This document shows positions 37,333 to 48,784 of a stretch of 64,000 nucleotides of DNA, piece by piece. This stretch comes from Lepeophtheirus salmonis. Its lineage: Eukaryota > Arthropoda > Copepoda > Siphonostomatoida > Caligidae. Below the pieces are notes generated by a model that worked only from the letters and a program-made list of their open reading frames with translations, did no database searches and was not told the origin of the DNA. Location of the stretch: the NCBI RefSeq assembly GCF_016086655.4, contig NC_052139.2, positions 24,556,002-24,620,001 of the forward strand, written 5' to 3'. The position numbers and the translations under genes are program-made. Numbering within the stretch: position 1 is the first letter of the stretch; every line of letters begins with the position of its first letter.

Positions 37333-37735
37333 TGCACATTTTTCCTTCATTTATTTCAATTATTTATTTTACATGTGAGTTAATGTTCTTAATCATAATC
37401 TGCTATCTTTTCTGTCGATGTAACCGTTATATGGTCCATTATAATCTCGTTCATTAACTACCTCCGTTATTCTTTTCTAAATACTTAAGGAGATTGAAAT
37501 TGTTTGACTTAATTTTATATTTCAAAACTTTTGCTCTAATTCTTGCCCTGTGCATTTTATACTCCTTTCTTTCTGAACAAATTGACATTTACTTTCCATT
37601 TAGAGCTTTTCCTTATGATTTGATTTTTCCCCATGTTTGCCTGAAGAAAATTATGGTCCGTGCTGTTTCATTTGCCATGGTTGAATATCCCACGTTCACC
37701 ACTGTAGATCAACCGCTCACTCACCCTTGTAAAGC
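37333..37735 (+). repeat. Module A, copy 2
   Basis: Second copy of module A. Its right edge, after CAACCGCTCAC, lies where copy 1 would pass into module B; instead a segment with a Ty3/gypsy fragment follows and module B resumes at 38712. Confidence 0.7.
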
Positions 37736-37789
37736 AGACTAAAAAATTGTCCTGACATATGGCACTGGGTACGACCTGTCCTCGAGTTA

Positions 37790-38376
37790 CCAACTCAGAT
37801 CGAACTCTTAGTTCAAATCCTTCCTCGGACTCGTCTAGTTTTAGAGGCAATTAATTCAGAATATCTGATCGATCGCCGCTCCTCTACATGAACTTACAAG
37901 GCAAAGTGTGGACTTTACGTGGAGGGATGAGGCTAAGGTGAGTCTTAGTATTAAAAAAAAAAAAAATTACTAATGTACCTATCCTTGACCACTATGATCC
38001 CGTTTCGCCCTTGTTCCTTTGAATACATTGCCCATTGTATTCGTGCCATCTTGTCTCATCTGGGGAATAGAGAGGACTGTCCTACTGTCTATGAATCCCG
38101 AAAGCTGAGTCCCACCTTCCTATGTTCGATCATAACATCGTTCACGTCAAAGGGGTTCACAGCCTTCACGCAAACGCTCTTTCCCGAGGTTCTCTAGACG
38201 ACCCTGAACCAATCATAACTCATGACGCCTCTGATGAGTTAATGTGCTCGGCCATTTACGTCGCTAGTTCAAGCGATAATGAACTCCTAACATCTGTGAA
38301 AGAGGATGCATCTCTTTACCTTGCCATTGAAACAGCAAGAACAGGTGACTGGTTCAAGATAGCAGAAGATTCATAA
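37790..38376 (+). pseudogene. Third Ty3/gypsy fragment: RT thumb to RNase H
   Basis: The plus strand carries an FLGLV trace and APLHELTRQSVDFTW with a following DEAKVSL (about 37880-37940), the tail of gypsy RT. VPILDHYDP (37975-38000) is the start of RNase H. Most of RNase H is missing, and the frame resumes with FDHNIVHVKGVHSLHANALS (38122 on), which holds the last RNase H acidic region with Asp replaced by Asn. An open tail continues to 38376. The internal deletion is in the RNase H core. Confidence 0.7.
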
Positions 38377-38711
38377 AAAAAGAAACTTGATACGTTCTCA
38401 TTGAAAAATGGATTGCTATTTAGAGGAATCCTTAATTTCACTCACTCATAGTTAGTCAACAATTTGGACTTGTATATCGGTGTTACTCTCCTTCATTCAT
38501 GAACACACACACACTGGGGATTACTTTTTACTTTATAGATGTTAACTCCTCATGAATAATAATAATAAATAATGCCTCTGATTGCCAACTCTATACAACT
38601 CATATTCGAGAAAGTTACGACAATTAACAACTCTCATTATATTGTCATTAGTTCAATTATTTTAATATCATATTAAATTAAAAACTGTCTTTAGAGTGAC
38701 TTACAGATAAA

Positions 38712-39217
38712 TATGTAATAGCACTAAAATAATTAGTTATTTTATTACTCGCCGAAAATGGATCTGTATGTTTTTTCACACACAATGAGTCATGGCACGA
38801 GGCAAGGTCACTGATGAAATAGCTATCACCTGCTAAAATCAAAAACACAGCTATGATCTATCTAGGAATTATGCTGATTTGCTCAACTTATAATGGCAGC
38901 ATACTGGCAATTATTATAAAATTCTTTCTTCTCACATAGCGTTCCTTTTCAAAAGTAAGTACACACGTATCAAACAGATAACCTACCCCCCTTAGAGAGA
39001 ATATGAAGATGATAATGAGTTGATCCAAAGTATCCGAAAAATTAAAAATGCTTTAAGTGTTGACTTCCGAAGGGACTTTTATTAGGGGTGAGAAGAAAGC
39101 GGGAGCAATACTTAGTTATGATAATAGAACATCGTTTACTTAATTAGCATAAACAGTCTTTGAGTTATGAGGGATTACAAATTAATTCATCTTAATTTTC
39201 ACAAGTTGTAACCATGC

Positions 39218-39253
<36 letters not shown>

Positions 39254-39400
39254 AGAGAGGGGACAAGCATTTTTACTTGGCTACTTGGACTATTTATACA
39301 TACCGAGGATAAATATTCTGATCTGGATAAGTTTAACGTAGCTTTTGTGTTTGGTCTACTAGTAAATGTTATGTTTTTAGGAAAAAATCTTTAGTACATC
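38712..39400 (+). repeat. Module B, copy 2
   Basis: Longer version of module B, including about 230 bp absent from copy 1. That part includes a run of some 30 A residues (39222-39251). The end matches copy 1 again at TGATCTGGATAAGTTTAA and ATGTTTTTAGGAAAAAAT. Confidence 0.65.
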
Positions 39401-39551
39401 TAACAGCCTCTCTAGGGACTCAGTATCATCATTTTCATATGATATAAACTTTGCATTGAGCTCTTAGATTTTTCATATTAAATAGCTTTTTCAATAGTTA
39501 AATCATAATTATCATTTAAAATCATATTTAGTTGCACTCCAATACTAAAGC

Positions 39552-40797
39552 TACCGGGCCGAGCAGAATTATTTACCGGTTTTTGTTCAGAGCATCATAT
39601 CGCGGACAATTATGACATTTCAAATGACTTGAGAAACAATTTATTCATACATTTTTAGAATAATAAAATAGTTTGTGGTCAAATTTAATCAATGTAGCCA
39701 CCATTTGACTCAATGACACTGGTCAGGCGACGTCTGAAGCTGCCACAGACTTGCTGGATGTAATCGGCGTCCATGGATGCCCAGGCCTTATTGACAGCAG
39801 CCATTCAGGCATTTATGTTCTTGTGTCGTTTTTTGTAGGCCTTGGTCTCCACGTGCGCCTAGATAGAGAAATCTAGTGGGTTCAGATCTGGGCTCTGAGG
39901 GGGCCAGTAGTCCTGCCCAAAAGTTGTCCTTGAGCCACTCCTGAGCATTCTTGGAAGCAAGGGCGAGTGCTCCATTTTGTTGAAAATCCCAAGGAGAGTT
40001 GCCGACTATAGATTTGATCCACGGAAGAACCTTGGACGCCAGAATCTTCACATAATCCTCCGCTGTTAATCTGTAGCCAGTTGGGAACCATATTGGCTTC
40101 ATGACCTTCCCGTTGGAGGCAACGATACCCAACATCATCACCGAAGCAGGGTGCATTGTTGTTGCCACATAGCGGTGCTTATCTTGCACATCTCCAAAGC
40201 TCACAACACGGTCATTTTTCCTGTTGAAAACAGGATCGACCATAAAAGTTTTCTCATCTGAAAAAATGATGATGCGTCCAGATGAGCTCTTGATATCATT
40301 CAAGATTTTCTAGGCACGCTCAAGTCTGACTTCTCGCTGACATTCAGTTAGCAGAGGGCGTTCAGTACGCCTCAGGGGCTTTCCTCCAGCCCTTTTCAAT
40401 GCCCTTGAAACAGTTGATCTCGACGTTACCATCTTTCTGGCCATGTAGGCAATTGACCTTTTGGCAGTCCTCTTGAACACTGCCTTTACATGCCCAGGGG
40501 AATGTTTGAGATCACCCCCAGCCCCAAGCGCTTGGAAACGTTGTAAATTGTCTTCAACGAGGCCCAACCTATTCCTTCATGTTACTATGGGGCACTCCCG
40601 CTGGGAGGAGGGCTGCAATTTCGATCCTCTTTGTTTCCTGATTGGACATGGTCTCACGTGTGGAAGTTGTTACGCTCTCACAGGAATGATTTTTGTTTAT
40701 TTTAACAGTAAAAGTACGAAACAATCAGATTGGTTGCCACAAAATCTCTTAAAAAGTATATTTGCATCATCAGTAAATAATTTTGCATAGCCCGGTA
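39552..40797 (-). mobile_element. Tc1/mariner-like element with TIRs and TA duplication
   Basis: The left end is TA CCGGGCCGAGCAGAATTATT (TA at 39552). The right end, reversed, is TA CCGGGCTATGCAAAATTATT (TA at 40796-40797), giving an imperfect inverted repeat of about 27 bp flanked by the TA target duplication. The element is about 1.24 kb, close to full length for the group. It carries a broken transposase on the minus strand. Confidence 0.85.
39640..40567 (-). pseudogene. mariner-like transposase, multiply mutated
   Basis: The N-terminal half (40567-40310) includes a helix-turn-helix with MVTSRSTVSRALKRAGG and a PLLTECQREVRLERA linker. The catalytic part (40303 onward) has IIIFSDEKTFMVDPVF with the first Asp. 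WDFQQNGALALASK has Asn at the second catalytic position. After a one-base frame change, SPDLNPLDFSI holds the third Asp and is followed by an in-frame TAG. As the copy stands 33 residues separate the second and third acids after frame correction, suggesting a small deletion relative to relatives. At least three independent lesions mean it is dead. Confidence 0.8.
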
Positions 40798-42244
40798 TAT
40801 ATCTGCATGCAGGATGTCAATCAGGGTCTATTAGGATTTGTCAGGATTTGATTAGATAAAGGACACATAAGTGACTATTCCTGTGTATCAAAGAGTCCAA
40901 ATAATTTTATACAGTGTCAGCATTATTGATATCGGTCATTTTTGGGGCCTAAACAAGCAACTTATATAATAATGAAACCCTTTTTTTTCATTTCAGTAAT
41001 ATTAATAGAGAACTATTGGATGTCTAAATGGGATTAACAAATAAACATAAAAATAACTTGACACTTACTGTCTATCCAAAATCTATCCATCTATTGCCTA
41101 GTTTAATTATATACTTGAACTTAAAATTTATTAAATATATGTTATTGCATTGTCATACAAACTTATCACCATAGTTTACGAATTAAATGATAAATTCAAG
41201 CCTTCTAAAATTGATTTGTGACATATATTTATTAATATAAATCTATCAATTAAACTATCTAGTAATATATAAATCGTATGTTTAATAAAAAGCTTTTTCA
41301 ATAATGCTTTAAATTTCATTAAAATTCAAGGAGGTATCATTTGGAGGACTCAAAATAGATATTTCTACTACATGAAATGTACAAATTTTTAATAAATCTT
41401 GATCAAACTTCATCAATTGACATTAAAAATATATGAAAGACTTAATTCCTGCATAGAAAACTGCTTCATGCCTACGATAAACAGTGATCTTTTAATTAAA
41501 TCAAAGTAATATGTTCTAAAGATTCTTAATGTAAAATTGTTAGATTTGTTTAATAAAATGTAAAAGTAAGTTGGTAAGAGAAAAATATATATTATTGGTA
41601 TTACTGCTAGAATTGAATATGCAATTTAAAACTTTAAACTAACACAAACTGAATCTCACAAAATGTAGCTAAGTAGTACATAAAGTACAAGCTGAAAGTA
41701 TTTAATTTAATATAAATTAGCTGCTTCATTTTCATATTCCAGCTCACCAACTGGAGTCGATCATTAATGCTGGTTTCTTTCAATAACAGAAAAACGTGTG
41801 TTTTTTCAGCTGTTGATTTTCTGCTTCTTTCCCTCCTCTTCCTTACCAGTGTTATAAACTTTGATTAGTTGAATTCGAAAGATATATTCTTAAGCAGTGA
41901 ATACTCCTTAGCAAGTATTGACTAAACCATAGTAGGAAAGAATAAACTAGCTACCAATTGATTTTGGGCATTTTTTTTTGTTTCATATCGAAAGAAATAT
42001 TGGGGGGGCAAAATAAATAGAGTTGTAGGAAGTATGCTAAAAAAAGCCTACACTTAACATCTTCCTCTGAGGGTTGAGGGCTTTATATATACAGGGTTGA
42101 TCTTATCTAGTGTTACACACAGCACCACTTTAAGGCTATAGGAAATATGCGTCATGAGATAAGTTTCAAAATTTCACTACATTCTGCCTCCATTTTACTT
42201 GTTCTCATTTGTTCTCATATTTTTTAATTGAGTTTTTTGCTTTT
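40798..42244. other. No recognisable gene
   Basis: AT-rich sequence. A stretch near 41780-41860 (GCTGTTGATTTTCTGCTTCTTTCCCTC) weakly resembles the reverse of 48475-48510. No coding feature was found. Confidence 0.45.
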
Positions 42245-42252
42245 TGTTTAGG

Positions 42253-42545
42253 TCAATTTCTTAAAAAATATTCATTATATAATTCAGCTAGTAATTTGGC
42301 TATTTCCGGATCCCCTTTGTAGAACTCAGGAGTAAGTCTTGAAGGTCCTGGTGCTTGATCCTTTTTCAGCTTATATATATTAATATATGTAAGGACTTCG
42401 TAATCTGTAAATATTTTTTTAAACTTTTTTTCTTCCTGAGGTGTGCTGATATTTTCTGGTACTTTTTCATCCATGAGCAGTTTTTGGATCAATAAAGTTC
42501 TTTGTAGTAATCTCGCACATATTCTGCAATCTTTATATCTGAATC
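42253..42545 (-). pseudogene. LINE ORF2 fragment B
   Basis: The minus strand reads KIAEYVRDYYKELY, a stop, then after a shift VPENISTPQEEKKFKKIF, TDYEVLTY, and LKKDQAPGPSRLTPEFYK with EIAKLLAELYNEYF. The APGPDG-type box followed by LTPEFYK marks the start of L1-like reverse transcriptase; here Asp of that box is Ser. It is the same family as fragment A at 11590. The catalytic YADD region is not present. Confidence 0.65.
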
Positions 42546-42886
42546 ATTTATTCCCATAATGACCTAATCTTAGTTTCTTTTTTCCTTTTTCATTGGCTTT
42601 TCGTCTCACGACAGATTTTTGAATAATAATACATATATATATATATTTCATTATTATCCTTTCACATGTACAAAATTCCCCCTAAAGATCAATAATTTAA
42701 AATATAAAAACAAATTAATCAAAAGCAGAATTTTCTCAAGTTATTGAAACAAACATCAAAAACTCCAAAGTGATTAAAAGGATGGGATAAGTATCCCCTT
42801 GATAAGCTGTAATATAAAATATGTCCAGTTTAAAAGTCCAATATTTTAATATATTTTGCGATTCTTTTGTTTGCGAGGGAGGCCAC

Positions 42887-43723
42887 TATGATATGAGACA
42901 TTTTTTTTAAATTTTAGAAGTTTATTTTGAAAAAATGGTTACAGATTGGATCTTCAAAGTATGCACCTTCACTAGGCACACATTTTCCGCATCTTTCAGG
43001 CAATTTATGGATCCCGTTCCGAAAAAAATTGTCGTCTTTGGCTGCAAACCAGCCATCGATCCATTTTTTGTCTTCATTGTAAGAATCGAAGAGTAAATCG
43101 ATTCAAACAAGTGATAATCGGATAGCACCAGGTCTGGTGAGTAAGCCCCATGAGTTAGAGGTTCTCAGTTGTACGATTCAACAAGCTGGTGGGTGGCTAT
43201 AGAGCAATGCGGTGGTGCGTTGTTATCCAGGAAAATTACTTTGTGTTACGTGGCTTCATATTTTTACCATATAGCATAGTTCAAATCGGCCAATTGTTGT
43301 TGGTAGCAATCATTGTTAACAGTGTGATTAGGTTGTATAAGGTCCTACCATATGACACCACACTAGTCCCAGAACACTTACAACATTGCCTTCTTTCCGA
43401 AGCAATCATTTCTCATGTTAAAATCACCACTGTGAAATTTTAGAAACCACCTTGGGCACTGTGCTCTGCTTAGAGCATGTCCATTGTAAGCTTTCACGAG
43501 CATTTAATGGGATTGAGAAGTGGTTTTCTTCAATTGCTACCAGAAAATATCTGTACACCCTAGTTTGTAGGCACAAAATTATACATTTTTATGAGTGAAA
43601 CAAGTGCGTTGTTGAATGAAATATTGTTACCACATGTAATAATAAGCATTTAGACTTTTGGCCCGGCTTCTAATGTCTAACTGGCGAAACCTAGGGACTA
43701 ATAGCCGAAAGTCTCATATCATA
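42887..43723 (-). mobile_element. mariner element with TIRs, internally reduced
   Basis: The ends are TA TGATATGAGACATTT (42887 on) and, reversed, TA TGATATGAGACTTTCG (from 43723), with TA duplicated on both sides. The 0.83-kb length is about two-thirds of a normal mariner. On the minus strand the C-terminal half of a D34D transposase is traceable, but the N-terminal domains are not. Confidence 0.8.
42922..43420 (-). pseudogene. mariner (D34D) transposase C-terminal half
   Basis: Traceable blocks in order are: FNMRNDCFGKKAML and a WD-like CGVIW; TVNNDCYQQQLADLNYAIW; VIFLDNNAPPHC, corresponding to the HDNAP box with the second catalytic Asp changed to Asn; and AYSPDLVLSDYHLFESI with the third Asp, 34 residues on. 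The tail follows, with DNFFRNGIHKLP-like sequence in a shifted frame. Stops and shifts are frequent. The spacing of 34 assigns it to true mariner elements. Confidence 0.75.
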
Positions 43724-44905
43724 GGAGCAAACCTACTAGACCTACAGGAAGAGGAGTCCTTCTTGTTCTACAAGCGTAAGTAATTGTGAGAGTTTTTGCA
43801 ATTATTGCTTAGCCTTTAAAATCGTTATCTCCTCTCAATTTAAGAGCGTTGAGCCAGTCTGTGCCTTTAGAGTTATGTTAAATTTATTACCTTTACCATC
43901 AACAATAGAGGTCTCATTCGATCATAGAAATAAAATAGGTGGAACGAAGATTCAGCCGCTTCTTTACTGAAAAAACATCCAAGTTCCGTTTTATAATTTC
44001 GCTGGTGTATATCGAGGATGTCGCCACCCTGTACTAAAACCACTTCTGTGATAATGTTGTAAAGGGGTTTGAGTGTATTACTATTGGAATGATAGCTTTT
44101 TCTTCCAGTTTTTTGCTACCAACAAGCTGTGTGTGATTTTATTTTTATTTCGGTTATTATTATTGTTTTTGTTTTTTTCCCCTTTCCAATGAACAAATTC
44201 CAATACAGAAAGGAATTGGTGTGCCTTGTTGTAAAAAATGGAAGTGCCCCTTGCCTGAAGAATCCAGTTAGCCAAATTTCCTAAAAATATTTTCAGCTTG
44301 CCTGTTGAGTTATGGGCATGTTACTGATCGACAATTCCAAGGCGTGGGTTAAAGTTGAGTGGTTCATCAGGACCTAAGCCAATGAGTGTACCAACCACTG
44401 AACTTTCCCAAGAAACTACCATTCTATACCAGTATTTATCAAGGTCTTTATTTTATTATTTTAAATACTTCGTTTGGTTCAGAAAATATTATGATTGAGA
44501 ATTCATACCAAGTTGGCCTTTCGAACGTGTATTTGATTATTATTGTCCAAACGTCTTAGCCTTTCATGAATCTTTTAAGCCAACTAAGGTTTAGATTTTT
44601 CCAAAAATAATGTTGTGTAATTTTCTTTAATGGGATGTTCTTGGGATGTTGACAAAGCGACACTTTGTGATTCTGTTGTAAAAATTATGAACTCATATGG
44701 AGATAAAAGAGTGTTCAATTATTTATAATTAATTTTTAGGACTTTCACGAGATGGTTCAAATCGATTCTACTGTAAAGATTGTTAATGCCCATCTGAAAC
44801 TACGCTTTTGTGAAATTGATTAGCAAGTTTGTTTCGTTTGACTTGGCTATGTCAATAACCTCTTTCTAACTGGCCTTTCATAAAGCCCTTCTGTGCTGGA
44901 GGTAT

Positions 44906-45310
44906 GATTAGAGAGTTAAATAAATTCTTTTGTGTATGATTCCAGTGAGGATCTTGTATGATGTGTGATAGGTCTGTAATTGAAGAGGTTTTGAGAATAT
45001 TTCATCTTTTTGGGAATAAGCGTAATAATACCAACACATTCATGAACTGGGGCACATCCAAAATGAAAAATTTCATTATAGAATTTTTCTATGACTTGGA
45101 ATAACGGCTTTTTGAACGTTTGATAAAATTCAAAAGTGAGACCCAAAGGGCAAGGAGATTTAAACTTTTTCTTGTAGTCTACAAAATATTTACATATTTC
45201 GTTTTGTGAGATTAGAAGTTTGAGTTCCTCCATTATTGTTTTTGGAAATCCACTCGACTTAGTTCTTCCACCTGTCACTGCATTATTGTTCTTGATTTGT
45301 CTCCATTGCA
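44906..45310 (-). pseudogene. LINE ORF2 fragment C (reverse transcriptase start)
   Basis: The minus strand reads KKKFKSPCPLGLTFEFYQTF, the SPGPDG-LT-EFY box in altered form, then VIEKFYNEIFHFGCAPVHEC, VGIITLIPKKMKYSQNLFNY and RPIT. This is the order of RT motifs 0 to 2 in L1-like LINEs. The catalytic Asp motifs farther on are not recognisable downstream (44000-44900), where the sequence is heavily broken. The family differs from fragments A and B at the shared box. Confidence 0.7.
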
Positions 45311-45984
45311 TACAAAAACTGCATCTCGAAAAAAGAGTACATTTATTACACATAAACAAAACAGTGTAAAATTAGTGGACTCCTGGGACAATTCGCTCTG
45401 GATCAGTGGTTATTTTTTCGGAAGTAACACAAAAGGCTGTAATTTTAATAAAGTATATGAATATTTTTTTTTCACTTTAAAAATTTTAACATGATTATAT
45501 TTAGCCTTTCAAAATATGAATTACAGATTTGCAAGATTATCTATATATATTATTTGTTTTCTTTACGGGTGCTCATACCGTTGGACCTAGGTGGGTTAAA
45601 TTTTTCTTGGGCGCCTCCTTTGAACCTGGTCAGGCTAAGACAGGGGCCTGATTTTCCAGGGGAGCTAATATAAGGGGGCTTATTATATACCCAAAACAGA
45701 AAAACTGATTCTTTGAGCACATGGAGACTGGATGGGTTGGAATAATAAGTGCAAAAGTGAATAGCACTGTTATATTTAGGTATATACAACACTTTTTTTA
45801 ATATAGATATTTAATATAAATATATATCAGTTTTTGTAAATCTAATTTGCCAAAATAATAGATATATAAAGTTTTATATAGCTGAAAACACTTAAATTAA
45901 CACTTGAAATACATTAAGCATGAATGAAAAGCCAAAATAAACTGTTATGTTTGTCGTCACAAAAAATTAATATATTATTTTTTT

Positions 45985-46190
45985 TGACAAGAAATTTAAT
46001 TTTTTGTAAGCATCTCTGGATTTTTGTTAATTTTTTCCTACAAATCTAGTATTTTAAAATTTTCTTTCAAAAATTTAATATTTTGAGAATTGGTATGAAT
46101 TTTTCATGATTTTTCGAAAAAATTTAATATTTTGATTTTTTTTCCAAAAAAATTTATTTTTTGGATCTATAAAAACAATTCAAAAACAAA
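45985..46190. repeat. AT-rich AAATTTTT repeat block
   Basis: It is built of irregular units such as CAAAAAATTTAATATTTTGA. The style matches 1-290 and 50160-50300, which share GAATTTTTTT and CCAAAAAATTTATTTTTT strings in one or other orientation. No ends or coding sequence were seen. Confidence 0.5.
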
Positions 46191-47311
46191 GCCCTCGTGC
46201 GCCTTCCCCTCCCTAATATAATCCTGAGGGCGCTCTTGACAAGACGTAAATTGCTCCCACTAAAGTACCTTACATTTTCCTACACTCATAAGCAGAGATT
46301 TATTATTCAGAATATGTACTAGATACATACAGACAACAGACTTACAAAAATTTATTTGCCGCCTTTTACTGTTAACAAATTTCTAAATCTTCCGAAATAT
46401 ATCTCTAGTCCACGCGGAAACACCATAGACCCACTTAAAAACCAAATACGCCTACTATGGTATCAATGGAAAATCAAGCAGCCAGTATTCAAATTTAGCA
46501 AGCTTTTATTCATTAATTTGAAAGAATTCTGATCAAATTATAAAAAAGAGGTTCAAAATAACGCCCATAAAAATATAATTCTAGACTTTTTTCCATCTTA
46601 CTACTTGTTATAACTTTCTCTAGTACTCGTTGAAATGTAGATCTATGTAAATGTTCCAAAAAATATGCTTTTCATTCTATATGATCAGAATTTCAAAATA
46701 TGTTTATCCAAGAGATGACCTATTTGAAATCCCGGACCAATAAAATGTTCTGGCATTCTTACAAAAATTTGAATGAAAAGTTAAAAGTGAAACAACCATT
46801 AGAAATAATACAATATCTTTTTTTTTTAAATTAAACTCACGGGAGTAAGTATATATATATTGATTTATAGAGAATAATAAAAGAATTTTATGACGACTAG
46901 TGTAAGGACCGAACGAAAATAGTATATGTTATGTATCCATTAATAAGGTAACAATCTTTATTTTATCTCATTATCAAAAATAAAAAATATACTAGAATAG
47001 TATTTAGAGTGGAGCTAATTTTATGAATTTGAGAAATGTATAGCTGCGACCGTGACAAATTTTTCCTTTAAGACTAAAAACAGCGTATACCAATTTTGAA
47101 CAGTTTTAAAAAATATTGAATGACAACTCAACGGCTCCAAATTGTATAAATTTTAGGATTTTTTGCAGGAACGAGTTTTATTACATAAATATCCTCTCAA
47201 CACTTCGTGTTACTACAAACTTTATATTACAAGAAATTTAGCCAAATGAACTTTCTATCGAAAATATGCTATAATTTTAACTAACATTTTGTTCTAATTG
47301 GTCTTTAATCC

Positions 47312-47806
47312 TTGATGTCTCCTGCTCAAGCCTTAAGTGCACCTAATAATGTCCTAAATTTAATAAAATCCCTCCTTAAATATTCCTTCATTAATCCAGG
47401 CATTCAAATACCTTTATGGTACGCGACTAAAGAATTTGTTGTTCTAGTCCTATTTGACGGTTTATTAAGTTCACAATCAAAAAGACTTATCATAAAGCTC
47501 ATACAAAATTTGACTTATGAAACTCTAGAAAGGGTGATCTTTACTCTGCAATGAATTAAAATACAAACACTTTGAAGATATTGCTAAAGAAAAATCAAGG
47601 AAACTATTTGAAAGTCTGAACCTCCCAGGTAAATTTCTTGCGAGTATCCGGACTTATGGAATGATCAAGATGACTACCCACAAGTTCTTGATAGTATCAT
47701 TTGTTTAAAATTTGTTAATGATCCAGGTTATTATGGAGTCCGTCTCGTTCAAGAGTATCTTGGTCGACTAACATCTGATGAATCACACTTCGAATTCTTC
47801 CTTTAA
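47312..47806 (+). pseudogene. Coding-like relic of unknown family
   Basis: Three frames join into one probable reading. The first (47312-47554) includes NVLNLIKSLLKYSFINPGIQ and LWYATKEFVVLVLFDGLLSS. After a one-base change, NELKYKHFEDIAKEKSRKLF and ESLNLPGKFLAS follow. After another, YPDLWNDQDDYPQVLDSIIC, LKFVNDPGYYGVRLVQEYLG and RLTSDESHFEFFL run to a TAA near 47805. Amino-acid composition and the continuation across frames indicate a once-real protein of at least 160 residues with two frameshifts. I do not recognise the family with certainty. It recalls uncharacterised arthropod proteins with an AERG-x3-V-x3-N-like motif, but that is a vague impression. It could be a host gene or a transposon. 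Confidence 0.5.
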
Positions 47807-48528
47807 GTGGTCGAAGATCATCCTTGATTCAAGCACAAGTACTTTTTTTAAAATGTTCATTATATCTAAAATATGTAAAATAAATTACTCGTGCTTTATT
47901 TGGGTATATTCAAAATTTAAAAACAATAAGTTAGGAAAATATATGAAAGTTTTATGATTGAAAAAAGAAAAATATTTTTTCAAAGAAATATTTTCGATTA
48001 TACATTTATTTAACTAAATTTCTTGTGCTATAAAGTTTATTGTAAACCCAAAAGTGTTGTTGATATTTAGGTAAAAACACTTTTTCTTTAAAAAGTGTAA
48101 AATTTCAAAACTTTGGAACCGTTCAAACACCTGTAAATATATTTCAAAAACGTTCAAAATTTATAGGCGATTTCTTTTCCATAAAAAAGTAATTTGCAAC
48201 ACTAGCGGTTCTTAAATTGGAAAAAAAATAACTCAATCTTGATGGGCTGTCAGCACAAAACTTCCTCCTAAAATCAAATTGAGTCTACTTTGTTCTAAGA
48301 TTATAGTTGTGTTCGTCAGGAAAATTTAAAAATTGTTTTAGTCAGACAAACCTTCAAATAACTGTTTTATTATGTTTTCGTCGTGTAATTGTTTTAAATA
48401 AAACATTTCTCAACATATACATTTCATTAAGCCATACCTACCGAAATTAACACTGTTTAGATTACTGATGAAAGGGAAAGAAGCAGAAACATGGACAGCT
48501 GACAATTTACAACGTGAATTTTTATAGT

Positions 48529-48559
48529 ATTTCATAGTATGCTGTGAATACTATGAAAT
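48529..48559. repeat. Perfect 12-bp inverted repeat (hairpin)
   Basis: ATTTCATAGTAT, a 7-base loop GCTGTGA, then ATACTATGAAAT. The perfect stem in non-coding DNA, about 250 bp before a transposon pseudogene, has no clear role. Confidence 0.7.
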
Positions 48560-48784
48560 ATGGTGATTCAAAATAAAAAATCTTTAAGAAAATTAATAAA
48601 AGGGAATCATGCCAATTCTTATTTATTTTTTAGACTAAAATGTACATATTGGGCGTAGAAAAAGTAATGGTACCTTATAAAAGTACAGTTTAGAATAGTT
48701 GTTGTTGATTAAATCCTTAAATTTAGATTATTTTTGAATAGCTTATATTCCAAGCCTTTGATGTTATGTATAGGGTTGTTGCGA

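Noticed and set aside
37805..37825. tRNA T-arm-like string (GTTCAAATCC)
   Set aside because: No matching acceptor, D-arm or anticodon arm; the site lies in a retroelement remnant.
36835..39400. Module B copies as a pair of LTRs around the gypsy fragment
   Set aside because: Module A lies outside one copy and inside the other, there is no TG...CA structure, and the copies differ by a 230-bp block; a split duplicated module explains the layout better.
44000..44900. Continuation of LINE fragment C reverse transcriptase
   Set aside because: No catalytic Asp motif or ordered RT blocks could be traced; stops in all frames.
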